From assembly GCA_003611875.1 (NCBI GenBank), contig RAYY01000002.1:1-64000 (forward strand): a stretch of DNA of 64,000 nucleotides, read 5' to 3'. The DNA is from a bacterium D16-56 (lineage in GTDB: Bacteria; Bacillota; Clostridia; Lachnospirales; Lachnospiraceae). Under the pieces are notes generated by a model. That model had not been told where the DNA came from, made no database searches, and saw nothing but the letters and a program-made list of their open reading frames with translations. A program made the translations under genes and the position numbers. Shown piece after piece: positions 16,283 to 26,932 of this stretch (positions are counted from its first letter, which is position 1; each line of letters begins with the position of its first letter).

Positions 16283-17310
16283 ATAATCTTCCCCGGAGTC
16301 AGGGATAATGTCACCTGATCTCCGGTTTTGTAAACACTTTCCTGGTCTGTGCTGACCTCAAACTCGCCAATAGCAGTGCGGACGTTATACTGGTTGCGCT
16401 TTCCAAGAAATGTACTTACCGTAATCTGGCCGGACAAAGGATTGACCGCGGAAGAAGCATTGGGTACGATCAGAATATCCTCCGGACGAATACATGCCTT
16501 GACAAGATCTGCTCCGGTCCTGGCTTCTGCCTGAATCCGGCTTCCGTCCGGCAAAAGGTAAATGCCGTCGGCCTCGTCTCTCTTTAAATCCATAAAGTTC
16601 TCAAAGCCTACAAACCTGGCAATAAACTCGGTCTTCGGATGATTGTAAATCACAGAAGGGCTGTCCATCTGCTCGATCACCCCATGATTCATAATGGCCA
16701 CCTTGTCGGAAATAGCAAAGCACTCCTCCTGGTCATGGGTCACATAGATGGCAGTAAAACCGAATTTCTGCTGCAGCCTGCGGATCTCCACCCGCATTTT
16801 GACCCGCAGCTTGGCGTCTAAATTGCTCAAGGGCTCGTCCAGAAGCAGAAGATCCGGCTTGATCACCAAAGCCCTTGCCAAAGCCACACGCTGACGCTGT
16901 CCGCCGGACATTTCCTTTGGAAAGCGATTCTCAAAGCCGCCTAGATCCACGGTTTCCAGCATCTCCATAACCTCTTTTTTGATCTGTTCCCGGGAAACCT
17001 TGCGCATCTTTAAGCCAAAGGCCACATTGTCAAATACCGTCATGTGGGGAAACAAGGCATAGCTTTGGAACACAAAGCCAAAATTCCGTTTATTTAAAGG
17101 AACCTGGGTGTAGTCCTTTCCGCCGAACATGAATTTCCCTGACATGGGGGTGGAAAAGCCTGCGATCAGACGCAGGGTGGTGGTCTTTCCACATCCGCTG
17201 GAGCCCAGCAGGGATACCAGCTCTCCCTCCTCCACCTGGAAGTCCAGATCCTTTAAAATCACATTTTTGTCATATCCCGCAGTAATATTCTGCAGCTCCA
17301 AAAGCGCCAT
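16273..17310 (-). CDS. ABC transporter ATPase, PotA type
   Basis: A 345-residue ATPase that powers the importer. Walker A is GSSGCGKTT (about 35-43), the Q-loop is FVFQSYALFPHM, the signature is MSGGQRQRVALARAL, Walker B is LLLLDEPLSNLD and the switch His lies in THDQEEC. Past residue about 240 is the C-terminal TOBE domain typical of PotA/MalK-type subunits. AAAGGAGAA precedes the ATG. The gap to the upstream permease is 53 bp. The stop lies within a family A repeat that follows the gene. Confidence 0.9.
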   Translation of the reverse strand: MALLELQNITAGYDKNVILKDLDFQVEEGELVSLLGSSGCGKTTTLRLIAGFSTPMSGKFMFGGKDYTQVPLNKRNFGFVFQSYALFPHMTVFDNVAFGLKMRKVSREQIKKEVMEMLETVDLGGFENRFPKEMSGGQRQRVALARALVIKPDLLLLDEPLSNLDAKLRVKMRVEIRRLQQKFGFTAIYVTHDQEECFAISDKVAIMNHGVIEQMDSPSVIYNHPKTEFIARFVGFENFMDLKRDEADGIYLLPDGSRIQAEARTGADLVKACIRPEDILIVPNASSAVNPLSGQITVSTFLGKRNQYNVRTAIGEFEVSTDQESVYKTGDQVTLSLTPGKIILL

Positions 17311-17363
17311 ATTATTCTCCTTTATCTTTGTCGAGCCTGCTTGTCATCATGATCAGCCAGCCG

Positions 17364-18209
17364 TTATATGGTCGGGTTCAGCTTATGGCTGATACCGTTA
17401 ATCACCCCAGACACCACAATCGTCACCACGATCATTACCACTGCCACCACCGATGCCTGTGTCCAGTCTCCCAAGGACATGGCCTGCTGATAAATCATGG
17501 TAGCCAGAACCCGTGTATCGGTTCCGCCCAAAAGCTGCGGAGTGGTATAGGCGGTCAGGCAGCCTGTAAACACCAGCACACTCCCCGTCACCAGTCCGGG
17601 AATGCTTAGGGGAAGAACCACATGGCGGAATACCCCCAGACGGGATGCCCCCAGACTTCCTGCCGCCAGATTCAGATCCTCGGAAATATTATCCATGATT
17701 CCGATCAGGGACAAAATCATCAAAGGCAGAAAAAGCTGAATAAAGCCTACCACCATCGAAAATTCGTTATATAAAAGGCTGATGGGCTTTGCCACGATTC
17801 CCAGACTTACCAGGATCTCATTGACGATTCCCTTCTTTCCCAAAAGAACCATCCAGCTAAAGGAACGGATCACCGGACTGGTGAACATGGGAAATACGGC
17901 CAGGGCCATGAGCATGCCTTTATTTTTCGAATATTTGGAAATGTAATAAGCAGTCGGAAATCCCAGCACGGCACAGGCTGCAGTGCTGATCAGGCTTAAA
18001 CGGATACTGCGCCAGAACACCTGTTTAAAATAGGTGCTTTCCATCAAGGTAAAATAATTAGCCAGGGAAAAGCCGCCTTCTTCATCCAGAAAGGACTTAA
18101 ACAGCAGGGAAAACAGGGGTATTAACATGAAAAATGTCAGGAAGATACAGCCTGGCAGAATAAACAGCCAGTATATGTTGTTTTTTTTCTCAAGCAAAGG
18201 ATTTCCCAC
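17364..18209 (-). CDS. ABC transporter permease, PotB type
   Basis: The second inner-membrane subunit of the PotABCD-type importer, about 281 residues with six helices. The EAA-type loop is LAAGSLGASRLGVFRHVVLPLS. The frame opens with GTG at 18209, but that codon lies within the ribosome binding site; a TTG at 18197 is better spaced after AAAGGTGG and may be the true start. It follows the deaminase gene by 73 bp and precedes the ATPase. Confidence 0.87.
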   Translation of the reverse strand: MGNPLLEKKNNIYWLFILPGCIFLTFFMLIPLFSLLFKSFLDEEGGFSLANYFTLMESTYFKQVFWRSIRLSLISTAACAVLGFPTAYYISKYSKNKGMLMALAVFPMFTSPVIRSFSWMVLLGKKGIVNEILVSLGIVAKPISLLYNEFSMVVGFIQLFLPLMILSLIGIMDNISEDLNLAAGSLGASRLGVFRHVVLPLSIPGLVTGSVLVFTGCLTAYTTPQLLGGTDTRVLATMIYQQAMSLGDWTQASVVAVVMIVVTIVVSGVINGISHKLNPTI

Positions 18210-18282
18210 CTTTCTTTTGTTGCTTTTTCATGAAATTACCTTATCATTCCTGTCTGTAAATGTCAATGGGGTTTTTGTAATC

Positions 18283-19611
18283 CTACAGCATATGCTGATA
18301 TTTTTGTGCCTGCTTCTGAAAGCATCCCATTCTCTCCTGAAGGCGGCTTCGCTCTGTGGTGATATCCGTGTGAAGAAGCCGTTTTCCGCCTACCAGCTGC
18401 CTTCCCTGCACCCACACACTGTCTACATTGGAGGCATTGGCAGAATATACCAGGGAGGAATAGGGATTATAAAGGGGAAACATGTTGGCGGAAGATGTTT
18501 CCACAAGGACCAGGTCTGCCCTTTTTCCTGGCTCAAGAGAGCCGGTCTCCTGCTCTGCCCCCAGCACCCGGGCCCCGCCGATGGTACCCAATTCCACAAT
18601 CTCCCTTGCCGAAAATACACGGCGGTCATGATACTTTGTCTTTTGGAAACAAGCTGTCATCTTAAACTGGGTAAACAAATCCAGCGTATTGCCAGAGGAA
18701 GGGCCATCCGAGCCAAGTCCAACCTCCACCCCTGCTTTTTTCATATCCAGCACCGGGGAGATTCCCTTGCCGGCCTTGGTGTTGGAGCCAATGCAGTGAG
18801 CTGCCTTGGTATTGGTCTCTGCCATCAGGCGAATATCCTGGTCTGTCATGTGAATGCAGTGGGCCGCAATGGTCCGCTCACCCAGTACTCCTAAGTCATG
18901 GAGAAAAGCAATGGGCGTCTTTCCATAGGCTTCCCGAAAATGGCTCATCTCATAATCCATCTCACTGGCATGGAGCGTGTACAATACCCCGTATTTCTCA
19001 GCCAGCTCAAAAGCAGCCTTCAGCATCTCGGGAGAATTTGTGTTGGTGGCATGGGGCGCTGCAATGGGATGAATCCGGTCATGGCCCTGCCATTTTTTAA
19101 TAAAATCCTCACAGATGGCCAGACCGCCGTAAGGCTCCTTACTGTCACAGGTTTCCTGGCCGATGATGGTTTCTCCCAGCCAGGCACGGATCCCCAGCTC
19201 ATCACAGGCCCTTGCCGCCTGATCCTCAAAATAATACATGTCCAGAACAGAAGTCACCCCTGCCAGAAGAAGCTCACAGACAGCGTAGCGGGAAGCCGCA
19301 TACACCAGCTCCGGAGTCATGGCTTCTAATTCCAGAGGAAACAAAAACCGCCGCAAACGGTCCGGACAGTCGTCTCCCATTGAGCGGAAAGGAATCATGG
19401 GAATATGGCTGTGGACATTGATCATTCCCGGCATCAGAATCCCATTCCTGCCGTCAATCTTCACATCTGCATCCGGCAGGCTGTTCTTCTGGCTGCCCCT
19501 GTCTCCTATCTGAAGAATCTGATCCTCATCAAACAGGATATAACCGTCTGAAAATACCCGATTCTGGCTGTCCATGGTCAAAAGTGTCACATGCTCGATT
19601 CTTGTTTTCAT
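18283..19611 (-). CDS. Amidohydrolase-superfamily deaminase (MTA/SAH deaminase-like)
   Basis: A 442-residue metal-dependent aminohydrolase of the TrzN/SsnA/MtaD group. Metal ligands: NVHSHIPMI near residue 67, HASEMDYE, AAHCIHMTDQD, and GSDGPSSGNTLDLF with the catalytic Asp. C-terminal residues about 360-440 return to the composite beta-sandwich. Such enzymes deaminate or dechlorinate nitrogen heterocycles such as methylthioadenosine, adenosylhomocysteine, guanine or triazines. It is the first of the group deaminase-PotB-PotA-PotD-PotC-PfkB-M20. A purine-like ligand would explain a deaminase next to a ribokinase-type enzyme; this is inference. Confidence 0.82.
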   Translation of the reverse strand: MKTRIEHVTLLTMDSQNRVFSDGYILFDEDQILQIGDRGSQKNSLPDADVKIDGRNGILMPGMINVHSHIPMIPFRSMGDDCPDRLRRFLFPLELEAMTPELVYAASRYAVCELLLAGVTSVLDMYYFEDQAARACDELGIRAWLGETIIGQETCDSKEPYGGLAICEDFIKKWQGHDRIHPIAAPHATNTNSPEMLKAAFELAEKYGVLYTLHASEMDYEMSHFREAYGKTPIAFLHDLGVLGERTIAAHCIHMTDQDIRLMAETNTKAAHCIGSNTKAGKGISPVLDMKKAGVEVGLGSDGPSSGNTLDLFTQFKMTACFQKTKYHDRRVFSAREIVELGTIGGARVLGAEQETGSLEPGKRADLVLVETSSANMFPLYNPYSSLVYSANASNVDSVWVQGRQLVGGKRLLHTDITTERSRLQERMGCFQKQAQKYQHML

Positions 19612-19649
19612 TTTTTCCTCATTCCTCGCAAGAAATCGTTGATAAGCGT

Positions 19650-20945
19650 CTAATTGGATCTCCGGTCAATAAATTCTGTCCTGATCTTGGAATAAACAAA
19701 CTTCTGGCTGTGGTACAAGCCATAATACCCGGACAGCGTAAAGCTGATGGCCACTCCAATGGAGAAAAACGGCATTGCCTCAAATCCAAACAGCTCAAAA
19801 GCCATAAAAACCGTGGAGATGGGACAGTTGGTGACACTGACAAAAAGGCAGGCCATGCCCACTGCCGTACACAACCCTGTAGGAAGCCCCAAAAGCTCTG
19901 CCATAGCGCAGCCAAAGGTAGCCCCCACACAAAGAGTCGGCACAATCTCGCCGCCCTTAAAGCCAGACCCAAGAGCTGCCGCCGTGAAAAGAATTTTTAC
20001 CAGAAATGCATAATAGGGGATCCTTTCCCCCTCAAAGCATTTCTCGATCAGATGAAGTCCACCTCCGTTATACAGCCGATCCCGAAAAATCAGCGTCAGC
20101 ACAATATAAATCACGCTTCCTGCCAGAATACGCCGGTAAGGGCCGGAAAAATATTTTCGGTACAAAGCCACACTCTTATGCATGGACATACATAGAAGAA
20201 TCCCTACCACTGCACACAGCATTCCCAAAAAAACCGTCAACACAGCTCCCTGAAAATCAAAACCAGGTACAAGGCCAATCTCATAATGCTCTGCTTCAAG
20301 CCCCAGTCTTCCGGCAATGGCTGCGCCGATAAATGACGAAAACAGGCAGGGAACCAAAGCAGCATAATACATGACTCCAATGCTTACCACCTCCAGGGAA
20401 AAGACCCCGGCTGCCAGGGGAGTACCGAAAAGCGCCGAAAAGCAGGCGCTCATTCCGCACATAATGGCAATCTTCCGGTCCCGCTCATCCAGCCGTATAA
20501 GCTTCCCGGTAAGGTTTCCCAAGGCGCCTCCCAGCTGCAGGGCCGCTCCCTCCCGTCCCGCAGACGCACTGACCATATGACTTAAGATCGAGGATACAAA
20601 GATCAGCGGCGCTGTGACAATGGGAATCTCCTTATGGGCGGAAACGGATTCCAGCACCAGATCGGTTCCCCGGTTCTTTTCCTCATGGCCCACCTGATAC
20701 AGCCACACGATGATCACTCCGGCAGCAGGCATCAGGTAAACCGTCCAGTAGTGCTTCTGCCACAGCTTTGTGGCAAAGCTCACCCCATGGCCGAAAACAC
20801 TTCCCACAAGTCCCACCAGAACGCCGATGGCTGCAGAAATAATGGTCCATTTAATAAAATAATGGATGTTTTGTATAAGGGGTCTTTCCTTGGAGCCTGA
20901 TTTTACTATATTTGTTGGTTCCTGTTTTTCGTCTTCCTCTTTCAT
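19650..20945 (-). CDS. CLC-family anion channel/antiporter
   Basis: A 431-residue polytopic membrane protein of the CLC family. The gating-Glu motif is SAGREGAALQLGG, the second half carries ALFGTPLAAGVFSLEVV, and FKGGEIVPTLCVGATFG is the GGxxxP-type anion loop. The canonical GSGIP of chloride transporters is not evident, while GREG followed by A and the GTPLA segment recall the fluoride-exporting CLC-F branch; the branch is uncertain. No cytoplasmic CBS domains. GGAGG precedes the ATG. It sits between ilvA and the deaminase, with 53- and 38-bp gaps. No fluoride riboswitch was seen upstream. Confidence 0.85.
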   Translation of the reverse strand: MKEEDEKQEPTNIVKSGSKERPLIQNIHYFIKWTIISAAIGVLVGLVGSVFGHGVSFATKLWQKHYWTVYLMPAAGVIIVWLYQVGHEEKNRGTDLVLESVSAHKEIPIVTAPLIFVSSILSHMVSASAGREGAALQLGGALGNLTGKLIRLDERDRKIAIMCGMSACFSALFGTPLAAGVFSLEVVSIGVMYYAALVPCLFSSFIGAAIAGRLGLEAEHYEIGLVPGFDFQGAVLTVFLGMLCAVVGILLCMSMHKSVALYRKYFSGPYRRILAGSVIYIVLTLIFRDRLYNGGGLHLIEKCFEGERIPYYAFLVKILFTAAALGSGFKGGEIVPTLCVGATFGCAMAELLGLPTGLCTAVGMACLFVSVTNCPISTVFMAFELFGFEAMPFFSIGVAISFTLSGYYGLYHSQKFVYSKIRTEFIDRRSN

Positions 20946-20998
20946 GATGCGCCTCCCACAGCTTTTTTCGATTTAGATTCCTGATTTAGATTGCCGAT

Positions 20999-22219
20999 CT
21001 ACATTCCCTTTGACTTTACCAGCTTGGGCCGGTATCCCTCATCATTGAGTCTCTGTACGATCAGATTCTTATGGACCGTCCCTTCTGCCTCCAGGGTAAT
21101 GCGCAGCTCCACAGCCGCATTCCGGTTAATACTGATAAACTGATTGTGCTCCAGCTTGATTACATTTCCCTTTTCCTCTGCCAGCAGAGCAGAAACCTTT
21201 GCCAGCTCTCCTGGCTTATCCGGCAAAAGCACAGACACTGTAAAAATCCGGTCCCTCTGAATCAGCCCGTGCTGTACCACGGAGGACATGGTAATCACAT
21301 CCATATTTCCCCCGCTTAGGATGGACACTATTTTTTTCTTCTGCACATTCATATGCTTTAACGCCGCCACTGTAAGAAGCCCGGAATTTTCCACGATCAT
21401 CTTGTGGCTCTCTACCATGTCAAGGAATGCCACGATCAGCTCCGAATCCTCAATAAGAATCACGTCATCCACATTTTCCTGTAGATAGGGAAACAGCTTT
21501 TCCCCCGGACAATGAACTGCCGTGCCGTCTGCAATGGTGCTGACAGTGGGAAGATTCATCACCTTTCCCGCCTTTATGGATGCCTGCAGACAGGCAGCTC
21601 CGGATGGCTCCACGGCAATCACCTGGATCTTGGGATTCAAAAGCTTTGCCAATGTGGCCACACCGGTGCAAAGTCCGCCGCCGCCCACCGGAACCAGAAT
21701 ATAGTCTACGGTAGGCAGCTCCTTAATAATCTCCATGGCAATGCTTCCCTGCCCTGCCGCCACATCCATATCATCAAAGGGATGGACAAACGTATAGCCT
21801 TTTTCTGCTGCCAGCTCATAGGCATGAGCGCAGGCTTCGTCAAAATCATTGCCATAGAGGACCACCTCTGCCCCATAATTTTTGGTGCGGTTGATCTTAA
21901 TGAGCGGCGTGGTGGTCGGCATCACAATCACGGCTTTTGTGCCTGCCAGCTTTGCCGCATAGGCCACTCCCTGGGCATGGTTTCCTGCCGAAGCCGCAAT
22001 CAGCCCTCTCTCCTTTTCCTCCGCGCTCAGGGTACTGATCTTATAATAGGCTCCCCTGACCTTGTAGGCACCGGTAACCTGCATGTTTTCCGGTTTAAAA
22101 TACACCCGGTTTCCTGTCTGTACCGAAAAATATTCGCTGTATACCAGCTTGGTTTCCTGGGTGACCTTCTGCACCACCTCAGATGCTTCTTCAAATTTCT
22201 CCAATGTCAATTCGTCCAT
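20999..22219 (-). CDS. ilvA: Threonine ammonia-lyase (threonine dehydratase)
   Basis: A PLP enzyme that turns threonine into 2-oxobutanoate and ammonia. From the ATG at 22219 (MDELTLEKFEEA) it has 406 residues. The PLP lysine is in NMQVTGAYKVRGAYYKI, the substrate loop is SAGNHAQG, the PLP-phosphate glycine loop is PVGGGGLCTG and LSGGN lies toward the end of the catalytic domain. Residues about 330-406 form a single ACT-like domain. Single-domain enzymes of this length are often the catabolic form, so biosynthetic versus catabolic role is open. GGAGG five bases before this ATG decides against the earlier in-frame start at 22264. Confidence 0.9.
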   Translation of the reverse strand: MDELTLEKFEEASEVVQKVTQETKLVYSEYFSVQTGNRVYFKPENMQVTGAYKVRGAYYKISTLSAEEKERGLIAASAGNHAQGVAYAAKLAGTKAVIVMPTTTPLIKINRTKNYGAEVVLYGNDFDEACAHAYELAAEKGYTFVHPFDDMDVAAGQGSIAMEIIKELPTVDYILVPVGGGGLCTGVATLAKLLNPKIQVIAVEPSGAACLQASIKAGKVMNLPTVSTIADGTAVHCPGEKLFPYLQENVDDVILIEDSELIVAFLDMVESHKMIVENSGLLTVAALKHMNVQKKKIVSILSGGNMDVITMSSVVQHGLIQRDRIFTVSVLLPDKPGELAKVSALLAEEKGNVIKLEHNQFISINRNAAVELRITLEAEGTVHKNLIVQRLNDEGYRPKLVKSKGM

Positions 22220-22291
22220 GATTGCCTCCATACTATACACATTTCGTTTTTCCTTCTGCGCCATAAACCTTCCTATACCAGTAGGCCAAAT

Positions 22292-23224
22292 TTACTCCCT
22301 TACCTGAAACAGCGCATGAACAAAATCCTCTGAATTAAACTTCTGCAGATCATCGATCTTTTCCCCGACCCCTACATATTTCACCGGGATTCCCAACTCC
22401 GACTGAATGGCCACGGCAATGCCTCCTTTCGCCGTCCCGTCCAGCTTTGTCAGAATGATTCCCGTAATATCTGCCACCTCCATAAACTGCTTTGCCTGGG
22501 ACATGGCGTTTTGTCCCGTGGTCCCGTCCAGCACCACCAGAGTCTCCCGGTAAGCCCCCGGATATTCCTTATCAATGATCCGGTTGATCTTTTTCAGCTC
22601 CTCCATCAGATTCTTTTTGTTATGGAGCCGCCCTGCCGTATCGCAGATCAGCACATCGGCCTTTCTGGATTTGGCTGCTGCCACAGCGTCATAAATCACT
22701 GCCGCCGGGTCAGACCCTTCCTGCTGGGCAATCACCTCCACCCCTGCCCGGTTGGCCCATTCTGTAAGCTGTTCGATGGCAGCCGCCCGGAAGGTATCCG
22801 CCGCCGCCACGATCACCCGCTTCCCATCCTCCTTGAGCTGACCGGCCAGCTTGCCCACAGAGGTGGTTTTTCCCACCCCATTGACCCCGATCACCAGCAC
22901 CACAGAGGTTCGGTTCTCAAACTCATAGGCATTTTCCCCCAGATTCATCTGATCCCGGATCGAATCAATCAGAAGCTGACGGCATTCTCCCGGCTCCTTA
23001 ATATGCTGTTCCTTTACCTTTTTCCGCAGGTTTTCCATAATGGAGGCCGTGGTTCGGATTCCCAGGTCTCCCATGATCAAGGTCTCCTCCAGCTCCTCAT
23101 AAAAATCCTCGTCAATGGCCGAAAAGCCGCTGAAAATCGAGTCCATTCCGGACACAATATTGTCCCGGGTCTTTGCCAGCCCATCTACCAAACGGCTGAA
23201 AAATCCTTTTTTCTTTTCTTCCAT
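22292..23224 (-). CDS. ftsY: Signal recognition particle receptor FtsY
   Basis: The membrane-associated GTPase that receives ribosome-SRP complexes for co-translational insertion of membrane proteins. 310 residues: a short amphipathic N-terminus with no long acidic A domain, then the NG domain. GTPase motifs are [15 protein letters not shown] (G1), DTFRAAA (G2), DTAGR (G3), [10 protein letters not shown] (G4) and the closing [13 protein letters not shown]. It follows smc by 147 bp in the plsX-acpP-rnc-smc-ftsY cluster. Confidence 0.95.
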   Translation of the reverse strand: MEEKKKGFFSRLVDGLAKTRDNIVSGMDSIFSGFSAIDEDFYEELEETLIMGDLGIRTTASIMENLRKKVKEQHIKEPGECRQLLIDSIRDQMNLGENAYEFENRTSVVLVIGVNGVGKTTSVGKLAGQLKEDGKRVIVAAADTFRAAAIEQLTEWANRAGVEVIAQQEGSDPAAVIYDAVAAAKSRKADVLICDTAGRLHNKKNLMEELKKINRIIDKEYPGAYRETLVVLDGTTGQNAMSQAKQFMEVADITGIILTKLDGTAKGGIAVAIQSELGIPVKYVGVGEKIDDLQKFNSEDFVHALFQVRE

Positions 23225-23371
23225 CCCCTGCTTGCTCCTTCCTTTTTATATTTTATACTGCTTTTTGATTGTTGTCCTCCTGACAAAATCATCATCCACG
23301 CCGCGAAAGCTGAGCCGGCGGCAGTCTGCTGCCCATGTTCCGGTACAAACACCTTATGTCCTTTACAAAAG

Positions 23372-26300
23372 CTATGCATCCAGCTGATCCTCGATCAGAT
23401 TCACGGACACCAGGGCAGACACTCCTTTTTCCTGCATGGTAATTCCGTACAGCCGGTCCGATGCCACCATGGTTCCCCTTCTGTGGGTAATCACAATAAA
23501 CTGTGTGTTTTTAATCAGCTTATGAAGATATCCGGCAAACCGGTCTACATTGGAGTCGTCCAGCGCCGCCTCAATTTCATCCAGCAGGCAAAAGGGCGAC
23601 GGCTTTAAATTCTGGATAGCAAACAAAAGGGAAATGGCAGTCAGCGCCTTCTCTCCTCCGGAAAGCTGCATCATGTTCTGCAGCTTTTTCCCCGGCGGCT
23701 GGGCAATGATCTGGATGCCTGCCTCCAGAATATCCTCCCCTTCCATCAGCTCCAGCCTGCCGTGGCCGCCGCCGAACAGTTCCTTGAAAACCCGGTCAAA
23801 CTCATTGCGGATTTCTCGGAATTTTTCCTCAAACTGCCGGCGCATACCGGTATCCAGCTCCTCAATGATCTGCAGAAGCGTCTTCTCTGCCTCTACCAGA
23901 TCATCATGCTGGGTCTTCATAAATTCATACCGTTGGGAAATCTCCTTAAAATCCTCAATGGCATTTACATTTACATTTCCCAATGCCCGGATCCCGTTCT
24001 TCAGCTCCTCAATCCTGCCCCGAAGCTCCGAAATCACGGTCCACTGCGGATCCCGCAGTGCCTTTGCAGTGGTAAAGGTCAGCTCATACTCGCTCCACAT
24101 GTAATTCACATGGCTTTCCAGCTTTTCCTCCAGCTTTTCCTTCTGGCTCTGGAGACGGAACAGATCCTTGTCCAGGCGGCCTGCCCGCGCGGCTAATTCC
24201 TCTCGATTTGTAAAAATATCCTTCTGCTCCCTGGCCATGGCCTCCCGGCGGATTCTCAATTCCTCCACCTGCTGTCCGAAAGCCTCCCGCCGCCGGACGG
24301 CATCCTGTGTCTGCTCCCGAAGTTCTTCAATCTGCCGGCGCTTTTCTTCAATAATTCTGCCGGAATCTCCTGTGCCGGATTCCAGCCCGCCTAATTCCTC
24401 CTCCAGACGCCGAAGCTCCTCTTTGACCCGCCGGATATTTTCCATCACAAAATCCACCTGCTGTTTTAAGCCTGCCTGCTTCAAGCGGGCCTCCTCCAGT
24501 TCATGGGTCAAGGAATCTCTTGCCTGTCTGGCCTGCTCCATCTGGCCGGTAAGCTTTTCCACATCCCGGCCGGTCTGTTCATTCTGCTGGTTCAGCTTTG
24601 CAAAATCCTCAGCAAGCTTCTGCCTGCTGCCCTCAATATCCCGGATCTGCATTTCCAACTGGCTATTTTCCAGATTCAAATCCTTTGCCGAATCTCTGAT
24701 TTCCTCCCGCTTGTCTTCAAGCTGGCTTATATTGAGCCGAAACGTATTCTGATTTAATGATTCCTCGTGCTCTTGATTCTTGATCCGCTCTAATTCTTCC
24801 TGCTTTTCCTTTAAATCCCCCTCGCTGACTGCCAATTCCTCCTGCAGACGCTCTGTCATGGCCAGCGTCTTTTTGCAGGCTTCCTCCAACTCCTCTAACT
24901 CCCGCTTTCTTCCCAGAAGATTGCTGGAATTTTTAAATGCGCCGCCTGTCATGGAGCCGCCTGCACTTAAAAGCTCTCCTTCCAGGGTCACGATACGCAG
25001 GGAATACCGGTATTTTTTGGCAACCTGGATAGCCTGGTCAATGGTAGAAGCCACTACGACCCTGCCCAGAAGATATTTTGCCAGCACCTGGTACTCAGGC
25101 CTGACCGAAACCAGGTCGCTGGCCAGACCAATGATTCCTGGCTCTTTTAATGCCTCCGGCTGGGAAAAGCCGCCTCTCTGCCCAATGCTTGCCAGAGGAA
25201 GAAACGTAACCCTGCCATACTTGTTTTTCTTTAAATATTCAATCAGCTGCTTGGCAGTCTGGTCGGAATCCGTCACCACGTTTTGAATGCTTCCTCCCAG
25301 AGCCGTCTCAATGGCCGTCTCATACTGCTTCTCTGTGGTGATCAGGTCTGCCACCACTCCATGAATGCCATGAACCCGGTCCCGGACCTCCATCACCCTG
25401 CGGATACTGTTGCCGTACCCTTCATACCGCTCTGCTAAATTTCTGAGAGATTCCAGCCTGGTGCTCTTTGTCTGGTATTCCTGCTGCTGCTGGTGTAAGC
25501 TGCGGGTAATCCGGCGAACCTCCTGGCTGCTGCTTTCGATCCCATCCTCACAGACTGTCTGGGCTGTCAAAAGCTCTGCCATCCTCTGATCTGACTGCTT
25601 CCGCTTTTCTTGTTCAGCCAAAAGCAGCTCCTCCTGGGCTGATTCGTCGCTTTTGCTGCGCAGAAGCCGCTGGCACACCTCGGAGCGGCGCACCTGTATC
25701 TGCTCCAGCATGGCTTCATACCGCTGTTCCTTTGCCGTCAGCGAAGCCCTTTCGTTCAGAGTGTCGATCATGCTTCCCTTGCCGGCCTCGATCCGCTGAT
25801 CCAAAAGCATGATTTGCTCATCCTGGCTTCTCAGTCGTTCTTCTGCCTCATGAAGCCCTTGGCTGCTGTCCTTTTCCTGACTCCGAATCCCGGATCCTTC
25901 CTTCTCATACTCTGCAAGCTGCTTCTGCTTCTCCTCCCTTTCCTTTTTGATGGCCTCCATACGGGCGTGTATATGGTCCGCATTCATCTGCTCTGTGTTG
26001 ATCTGCTCTCCCAGCACATTGATCTGGCCCTCTAAGCTTCCCTTTTCCATCTCCGCCTGGCTAAGCTGCTCCCGCTTACTGGTCATTTCCGTCTCCAGGT
26101 CCGATAACTCCTGCTCCAGTCGGCTGTAGGTCTCCTTGGCCTCCTCAGACTGTCTGGCGGTTTCTTCTATATCCTGAGACACGATATTTTCTCGTTTGCC
26201 TACCTCCTCAAGCTGATTGCGGATGGTTTCGGATTCCATTAAAAACAGGTTTACATCCAATACCTTTAGCTGTTCCTTTAAGGTTAAGTACTTTTTAGCA

Positions 26301-26932
26301 GCCTCAGACTGACGGGCAAGAGGCCCTACCTGCTTTTCCAGCTCTGTCAGAATGTCTCCTACCCGAACCAGGTTCTGCTTTTCATCCTCCAGCTTTTTCT
26401 GGGCAATGACCTTTCTTCGCTTGAATTTTACAATTCCTGCAGCCTCGTCAAACAGCTCCCGCCTTTCCTCCGGCTTTCCGCTTAGGATTTTATCGATCTG
26501 GCCCTGGCCGATAATGGAATACCCCTCTTTTCCAATACCGGTATCATAAAACAGCTCGCTGATATCCTTTAAGCGGCACGAGCTGCCATTGATCCGGTAT
26601 TCGCTTTCTCCGGAACGATACAGCCTTCTGGCCACAGTTACCTCATCATAATCAATGGCAAGCTGATGGTCCGAATTGTCCAGGGTAATGGCCACATAGG
26701 CAAACCCCTGGGGCTTACGCAGTTCTGTGCCGGCAAAGATCACATCCTGCATACTGGCTCCCCGGAGCTGCTTGATGCGCTGCTCTCCCAGAACCCAGCG
26801 TACTGCGTCAGCCACATTGCTTTTACCGCTGCCGTTAGGTCCTACGATTCCGGTGATTCCGTTGTGAAACTCAAACAGGATCTTATTGGCAAAGGACTTA
26901 AAGCCCTGTATCTCTATGCTTTTTAAGTACAT
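23372..26932 (-). CDS. smc: Chromosome segregation ATPase SMC
   Basis: Core ATPase of the bacterial condensin complex with ScpA and ScpB (not in this window). 1186 residues, normal length. N-terminal head with Walker [10 protein letters not shown] (about 32-40), long coiled coil to about residue 500, hinge domain about 505-675 ([18 protein letters not shown] to [10 protein letters not shown]), return coiled coil, and C-terminal head with signature [16 protein letters not shown] and Walker [15 protein letters not shown]. Its start overlaps the end of rnc by 10 bp with GGGAGCAG as the ribosome binding site, indicating coupled translation. Confidence 0.96.
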   Translation of the reverse strand: MYLKSIEIQGFKSFANKILFEFHNGITGIVGPNGSGKSNVADAVRWVLGEQRIKQLRGASMQDVIFAGTELRKPQGFAYVAITLDNSDHQLAIDYDEVTVARRLYRSGESEYRINGSSCRLKDISELFYDTGIGKEGYSIIGQGQIDKILSGKPEERRELFDEAAGIVKFKRRKVIAQKKLEDEKQNLVRVGDILTELEKQVGPLARQSEAAKKYLTLKEQLKVLDVNLFLMESETIRNQLEEVGKRENIVSQDIEETARQSEEAKETYSRLEQELSDLETEMTSKREQLSQAEMEKGSLEGQINVLGEQINTEQMNADHIHARMEAIKKEREEKQKQLAEYEKEGSGIRSQEKDSSQGLHEAEERLRSQDEQIMLLDQRIEAGKGSMIDTLNERASLTAKEQRYEAMLEQIQVRRSEVCQRLLRSKSDESAQEELLLAEQEKRKQSDQRMAELLTAQTVCEDGIESSSQEVRRITRSLHQQQQEYQTKSTRLESLRNLAERYEGYGNSIRRVMEVRDRVHGIHGVVADLITTEKQYETAIETALGGSIQNVVTDSDQTAKQLIEYLKKNKYGRVTFLPLASIGQRGGFSQPEALKEPGIIGLASDLVSVRPEYQVLAKYLLGRVVVASTIDQAIQVAKKYRYSLRIVTLEGELLSAGGSMTGGAFKNSSNLLGRKRELEELEEACKKTLAMTERLQEELAVSEGDLKEKQEELERIKNQEHEESLNQNTFRLNISQLEDKREEIRDSAKDLNLENSQLEMQIRDIEGSRQKLAEDFAKLNQQNEQTGRDVEKLTGQMEQARQARDSLTHELEEARLKQAGLKQQVDFVMENIRRVKEELRRLEEELGGLESGTGDSGRIIEEKRRQIEELREQTQDAVRRREAFGQQVEELRIRREAMAREQKDIFTNREELAARAGRLDKDLFRLQSQKEKLEEKLESHVNYMWSEYELTFTTAKALRDPQWTVISELRGRIEELKNGIRALGNVNVNAIEDFKEISQRYEFMKTQHDDLVEAEKTLLQIIEELDTGMRRQFEEKFREIRNEFDRVFKELFGGGHGRLELMEGEDILEAGIQIIAQPPGKKLQNMMQLSGGEKALTAISLLFAIQNLKPSPFCLLDEIEAALDDSNVDRFAGYLHKLIKNTQFIVITHRRGTMVASDRLYGITMQEKGVSALVSVNLIEDQLDA

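Noticed and set aside
20946-20998. Fluoride riboswitch before the CLC gene
   Set aside because: Only about 50 bp separate it from ilvA and no crcB-type consensus or pseudoknot is visible.
21512-22333. Plus-strand 273-codon open frame
   Set aside because: Antisense to ilvA; His/Cys/Leu-rich shadow without a conserved pattern.
24168-24752. Plus-strand serine-rich frame inside smc
   Set aside because: Complement of the Glu/Arg-rich coiled coil; a compositional artefact.
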